Positions 61,382-64,000 of a stretch of 64,000 nt of DNA are shown here, piece after piece. The position numbers and the translations under genes are program-made. Source of the stretch: JBBQUN01 sp963717115. Its GTDB lineage: Bacteria > Actinomycetota > Acidimicrobiia > Acidimicrobiales > SZUA-35. The DNA lies in NCBI GenBank assembly GCA_963717115.1, contig CAVQVO010000017.1:1240001-1304000 (forward strand). Direction: 5' to 3'. Below the pieces are notes generated by a model. It ran no database searches, was not told the origin of the DNA, and saw only the letters and a program-made list of their open reading frames with translations. Every line of letters starts with the position of its first letter. Position 1 is the first letter of the stretch.

Positions 61382-64000
61382 TCACGGCGCGAAGGCGAGC
61401 AGATTCACGGTTCGATGGCGACTGGCGAGCAAGGCGTAGGCGATGCCGGCGAGACCGCGGAAGAGGGTGGGGTCGAGGTAGTCGATCGGCGACTCGCCGA
61501 CGAGCGTCCCGAGGTCCCATGCCGCCACGAGGAAGTCTCGCAATGGGGCTGCCTCGAGGTGATGCCCGGCCAGCGACAGTGCCGCCAGTCGTCCGGCGGT
61601 CCCGCAACACAAGCGATCGATCTCGCCGATCGGTCCGGCCGTGGTGGCCCGTGCCACGGCGTCGTACTGGGGATCCGGTCCCGCCGCGAGGTAACCGGCC
61701 GTGCCCCAGCACCAGCTGAGATCGGCTCGTACTTCGCCATTCTCACGGTGGACCCGGGCAGGAACACCGCCACGGTCAGCGATGCGGTGGCGCTCGACCT
61801 CGCCCAGGCGGTCGGCGACGGCGAATCCCTGATCACCTCCTGCACGACGAAGGGCGAGGCGGACGCCGAAGCTGCCGTGGGCGATGCCGAGGCGATGGTG
61901 TGGTGCGACGTCCGCGATGCGATCGCGTCGATCCAACTCGGTCGCGATCTGCTCGGCCAGTGTCTCGGCCCGGTCTCCCAGGGTGGCGTCACCGGCCAAC
62001 TCCGCGACGGCGGCGGCGGCCAGCGCCACCCCGGCCCAGCCGCCGATGAGATCGAGTTCGTCGTGACGGTCGATGAGGACCGGATCGGTCAGGACCGTTC
62101 GAGCCGCCCGCGAGACGAGCTCATCGTCGCCGACGATCGAGCCGACATGGGCTGCGGCGTAGGCCCAACCAGAGCGGCCGCCGGCCAGCCCGCCCGCTGG
62201 CCCAGGTCCCTCGGGAGGCGCGAGCAGGGACTCACCGGTTGCGACGCACACCCGAGCGAGCTCGGCTGCTCCGGGAACGTCGAGATGTGCGCTGACCGCG
62301 GCGAGCGAAAGGCCGATGCCGGCCGAACCCCGGTAGAGATCGCCGCCGCTCAACCACGGGCGAAGCAGGGTCGACGGGCCTGCCGGGTCGGCGATCAACC
62401 AACGTGGAACGCCATCGATCTCCAGCGCCGAAGCCATGATCGCCCGGGTCATCGAGATGATGGTTGCATCCGTGTGTTCGTCGGAGGCGCGAGGCACCGG
62501 GCCGAATCTGTCCGGCGTCGCTCGGGTGCCCCGACGATGGCCCTGGAGGGCGATACCGATCATGGCGACCTGGCGGTTGCGATGATCGACCGAGGTGATG
62601 TTGTCCCGTCGCCGGTCGAAATCGTCGACGGGTGGCCGGCCGGTCACGCCGAGGTAGTCGGTGGCTCCGATACGAACGGCACCGGTCATCGGCGCAAAGG
62701 TGAAGGCGGGCACATCGAGGTGTGTCAACGCCGCCCGCTCGGCGTTGAGCAGTGCGTCCTGCCACCGCCGGCCGTCGGATTCGGGAACCCCCAGGCCCTC
62801 GACTGCCGCCGACCACCGCGGATCGTCGAGCACGGCTGTGAAGGTTGCCTCGCTCGTGAGCCGCTCGGGACGCAGGAGTTCGCGTACGACGTCGACGTAG
62901 TCGCTCGTGTTGCGAAACAGCAGGCGCGGTCGGCAGCGGGCCAGCAAAGCCGGGTCGATCTCGATCGTTGCGAGTGCCTCCGCCGCCTCGAGGTAGCCAC
63001 GCTGGATCTCGCCGGTCGGCAGCAGGGGTGGTCGAGCCATCTGACGGTGAGGGGTCGGCCGGTTCCGGCTGCTGCTCACCTTCATCGGACGGTCGACGAG
63101 ATCGATGCCGTCGGAGCCGAGATTCGTCCAGCTCCGGCCCCAGTTCCCGGTCACTCGACCGCCTTGGCCAGTCAGGCCGGCACGGTCGACGGCGATGGGC
63201 CCGATACCGGCGATGGCGCCGGGGAACAGTGCCGTTGCGATCACCGAATCGCGCAGGAACTGGGGGAGCCCGTGGTCGCCACTGCGCTCGCCGGGGTCGA
63301 GCAAGGGGCTGAACATGCATTCGAGGTCGATGAGCGCCGGCGTCGATCCCGTGGCGACGACGTTCTCGTGGTGCAGGTCGGACAAACCGAGCACCTGGGC
63401 GACGGCGGCGATCGCCCCGGCTCGTCGGTAGAAGAGATCGATCTCGTCGGGCGCGCAGACGAGGTCGCCATCGATCCACCCCATCCAGCCGTAGGCTCCG
63501 GAGTCGTCGGTCCGATCGAGCACGGCAGCGAGGTCGCCGACGAGGTCGGGACGACGTCTGCGCAGCGCCCGCATGGCGTCGACGTACACGAGATCGGTGC
63601 CCAACGATCGCGGCTTGTACGCGATGCGGACACCGTTGGCGTCGCGCAGACCCATCACCGACCGGCCTCCGTGGTGCGGATCACCCAGCGGGGTCGAGAT
63701 GACCTCGACCGAGGCGGCATCGAAGCCGAACGACCGCGCCAGGTCACCGGCGTCGGCGGACAGTCGCATCGACAGGTCCCGGGTGGCGCCGACCCAATTC
63801 CCGACGACCGACTCGACGAGCCGACCGAGAACGGGGAACGGGTCGAAGAGTACGGCTCCTTCGGTGACCAGGTATCGGTCGACCAGCGCGTCGTATCGGC
63901 GACCCGAGTCGGCGTGGACGACGAGCAGTGCCGGCCCGCAGATTGCCGCCAGCCGGGAGAGCAACTGGTGCTCGGCGAGCGGAACGATGCTCGCGACCTC
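61382..64000 (-). CDS. lanM: class II lanthipeptide synthetase LanM (N-terminus beyond window)
   Basis: About 873 residues of a bifunctional enzyme that phosphorylates and eliminates Ser/Thr in a precursor peptide, then forms thioether rings. The frame is open to the window edge, so roughly 100-150 residues are missing. The kinase-like dehydratase domain shows IAYKPRSLGTDLVY, LSDLHHENVVATG and ALIDLECMF, which keep Lys, Asp/His/Asn and Asp. The C-terminal LanC domain has IAHGSFGVRLAL, LSWCWGTAGYL and RLCCGTAGRLAAL. The zinc site is thus Cys plus a CCG motif instead of the common CHG. No precursor peptide gene is visible between 61199 and 61381, so it should lie beyond 64000. Confidence 0.9.
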   Translation of the reverse strand, partial: EVASIVPLAEHQLLSRLAAICGPALLVVHADSGRRYDALVDRYLVTEGAVLFDPFPVLGRLVESVVGNWVGATRDLSMRLSADAGDLARSFGFDAASVEVISTPLGDPHHGGRSVMGLRDANGVRIAYKPRSLGTDLVYVDAMRALRRRRPDLVGDLAAVLDRTDDSGAYGWMGWIDGDLVCAPDEIDLFYRRAGAIAAVAQVLGLSDLHHENVVATGSTPALIDLECMFSPLLDPGERSGDHGLPQFLRDSVIATALFPGAIAGIGPIAVDRAGLTGQGGRVTGNWGRSWTNLGSDGIDLVDRPMKVSSSRNRPTPHRQMARPPLLPTGEIQRGYLEAAEALATIEIDPALLARCRPRLLFRNTSDYVDVVRELLRPERLTSEATFTAVLDDPRWSAAVEGLGVPESDGRRWQDALLNAERAALTHLDVPAFTFAPMTGAVRIGATDYLGVTGRPPVDDFDRRRDNITSVDHRNRQVAMIGIALQGHRRGTRATPDRFGPVPRASDEHTDATIISMTRAIMASALEIDGVPRWLIADPAGPSTLLRPWLSGGDLYRGSAGIGLSLAAVSAHLDVPGAAELARVCVATGESLLAPPEGPGPAGGLAGGRSGWAYAAAHVGSIVGDDELVSRAARTVLTDPVLIDRHDELDLIGGWAGVALAAAAVAELAGDATLGDRAETLAEQIATELDRRDRIADVAPHHRLGIAHGSFGVRLALRRAGGDQGFAVADRLGEVERHRIADRGGVPARVHRENGEVRADLSWCWGTAGYLAAGPDPQYDAVARATTAGPIGEIDRLCCGTAGRLAALSLAGHHLEAAPLRDFLVAAWDLGTLVGESPIDYLDPTLFRGLAGIAYALLASRHRTVNLLAFAP

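Overview
The window looks like a high-GC actinobacterial chromosome. A class Acidimicrobiia-type soil or marine lineage is my best guess. The reasons are the strong G/C third-position bias, three F420-style flavin or deazaflavin enzymes (12862, 25431, 32851), two Baeyer-Villiger monooxygenases, a CO-dehydrogenase-like molybdoenzyme, and at least ten genes with a TAnnnT-like -10 box only 6-8 nt before the start codon (leaderless transcripts). No rRNA, tRNA, CRISPR or IS element was seen. About eleven 1-nt frame breaks occur in otherwise convincing genes. Most are more likely sequencing or assembly indels than biology, and they are flagged gene by gene.

Layout. 1-12709 (minus) is a three-gene lipid or polyketide operon: acyl-CoA dehydrogenase, then a giant synthase (KS-AT-KS-ACPx4-KR-DH), then a biotin-dependent carboxylase-like protein that runs off the left edge. 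All four ACP domains have Thr where the phosphopantetheine Ser is expected, and the carboxylase has lost its ATP-grasp lid and catalytic motif. 12862-25886 is catabolic: an F420 LLM oxidoreductase, a MetE-like methyltransferase, a four-gene BVMO operon, a beta-lactamase-fold hydrolase, a VOC protein and a CoxM/S/L-type molybdenum hydroxylase. 25933-32693 holds an ABC-2 exporter, a GH38 alpha-mannosidase and a YtcJ-like amidohydrolase. 33452-38936 has type III glutamine synthetase, a squalene-cyclase-fold protein, a winged-helix/membrane-protein pair with a perfect palindromic operator, and a GNAT.

39050-45701 (plus) is a MoxR/DUF58/DUF4129 operon running, with ATGA overlaps, into an ABC exporter. 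45752-48641 is a second BVMO paired with an esterase. 48929-55544 (plus) is a tightly coupled signalling-type operon: a membrane serine hydrolase with TPRs, a class III cyclase fused to a STAND ATPase, and a catalase-fold (y4iL-like) haem protein. It meets a convergent lipoxygenase gene, suggesting oxylipin chemistry. 57250-60355 has a decayed MFS gene, a universal-stress/cyclic-nucleotide-binding fusion behind a 17-bp triplicated start site, and an HTTM membrane pair. The right edge holds a zinc-ribbon GNAT and most of a class II lanthipeptide synthetase (LanM) with a CCG zinc site.

The most noteworthy candidate systems are the Thr-ACP synthase operon, the lipoxygenase/catalase-like locus, the coupled micro-ORF leader of the stress protein, and the CCG-type LanM.
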